The translations under genes were made by a program, and so were the position numbers. Below the pieces are notes generated by a model. The model searched no databases, was not told where the DNA came from, and saw only the letters and a program-made list of their open reading frames with translations. From positions 8,928,001-8,992,000 of the forward strand of contig JANTQA010000032.1 of the NCBI GenBank assembly GCA_027625915.1: a stretch of DNA of 64,000 nucleotides. The letters run 5' to 3'. Positions within the stretch are counted from its first letter, which is position 1. Every line of letters begins with the position of its first letter. This document shows positions 63,641 through 64,000 of the stretch, piece after piece. The DNA is from Anaeramoeba flamelloides (taxonomy: Eukaryota; Metamonada; Anaeramoebidae).

Positions 63641-64000
63641 TATCATTATTAAATTACGACATAGAAGAATTTCATAGATCCTTGGACAGGTATAAATCAT
63701 AAAGTTTAATTAATTTTCACTATTGGTGAATTATTATGTATAAAAACAATATTATGGTGTTCAAAAATATCTGGATTTATTTGATTAAAATTGGAAACAG
63801 AAGATAAGATAATTAAAATTATAGCTGTTTTTGTGACCAAATATAAACAAAATAGAAAATTATAAATTAGAAAATTGAATTTAATTTAATCTATTCTAAA
63901 AAATCGAAATTAATAAACTTAAAAATAAATCCAATTCTGAAAATCAATTTCAATTAATATTTTTTTTTCGAAAAAATTTTCTCCGAAATTATAATCAAAA

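Larger units (their letters stand above)
62410..64000. other. Downstream spacer with TA microsatellite and element G copies
   Basis: After the EPG5 stop there is a (TA)n run at about 62478-62500, a reversed fragment of element G (62645-62880) and a further copy of G in direct orientation (63015-63640). Nothing else is recognised up to the edge. Confidence 0.6.

Overview
The window is nuclear DNA from a very AT-rich eukaryotic microbe. Genes are split by GT-AG introns, proteins carry long Gln, Asn, Lys, Asp and Glu runs, and the rest is crowded with transposon remnants. An anaerobic amoeba of the Anaeramoeba kind or another amoebozoan-like protist is my guess from style alone. No ribosomal RNA, organelle or bacterial signal is seen.

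Five protein genes are supported, all on the plus strand. (1) 2183-13575: five exons of a PH plus RhoGAP-like signalling protein whose 5' end was not found. (2) 20102-21661: a one-exon helical-repeat protein of unknown role. (3) 22738-26393: a two-exon protein with C2 domains, a 77-Gln run, Gly-Met repeats and a C-terminal WW-like domain. (4) 29627-48528: COG7, a Golgi tether subunit, in six exons over 18.9 kb. All five junctions keep frame and the result is 755 residues, close to the usual COG7 length. (5) 53983-62409: EPG5, the autophagosome tether, about 2,770 residues, beginning with a 7-base exon.

Introns and spacers are full of repeats: a 5'-truncated LINE with a perfect 16-base target duplication; two short retroelements that share the last ~95 bases of that LINE; a second LINE fragment; TA-flanked foldback MITEs (three copies); a TA-flanked Tc1/mariner-like family with one 1.74-kb copy and shortened copies; a TTAA-flanked 1.1-kb family; a TA-flanked 1.2-kb element with clusters of TCGCGAT; a TAA-flanked 458-bp element; and a 1.3-kb inverted repeat with nearly identical ~385-bp arms around a tRNA-like sequence. 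Several families have one copy in an intron of the RhoGAP-like gene and another, usually inverted, in a COG7 intron.

COG7 (retrograde Golgi traffic) and EPG5 (autophagosome to late endosome/lysosome fusion) are neighbours and both serve membrane tethering. The RhoGAP-like and C2/WW proteins would act at membranes and the cytoskeleton. Nothing shows that the genes are co-regulated. All splice sites, homologies and element boundaries were judged by eye.
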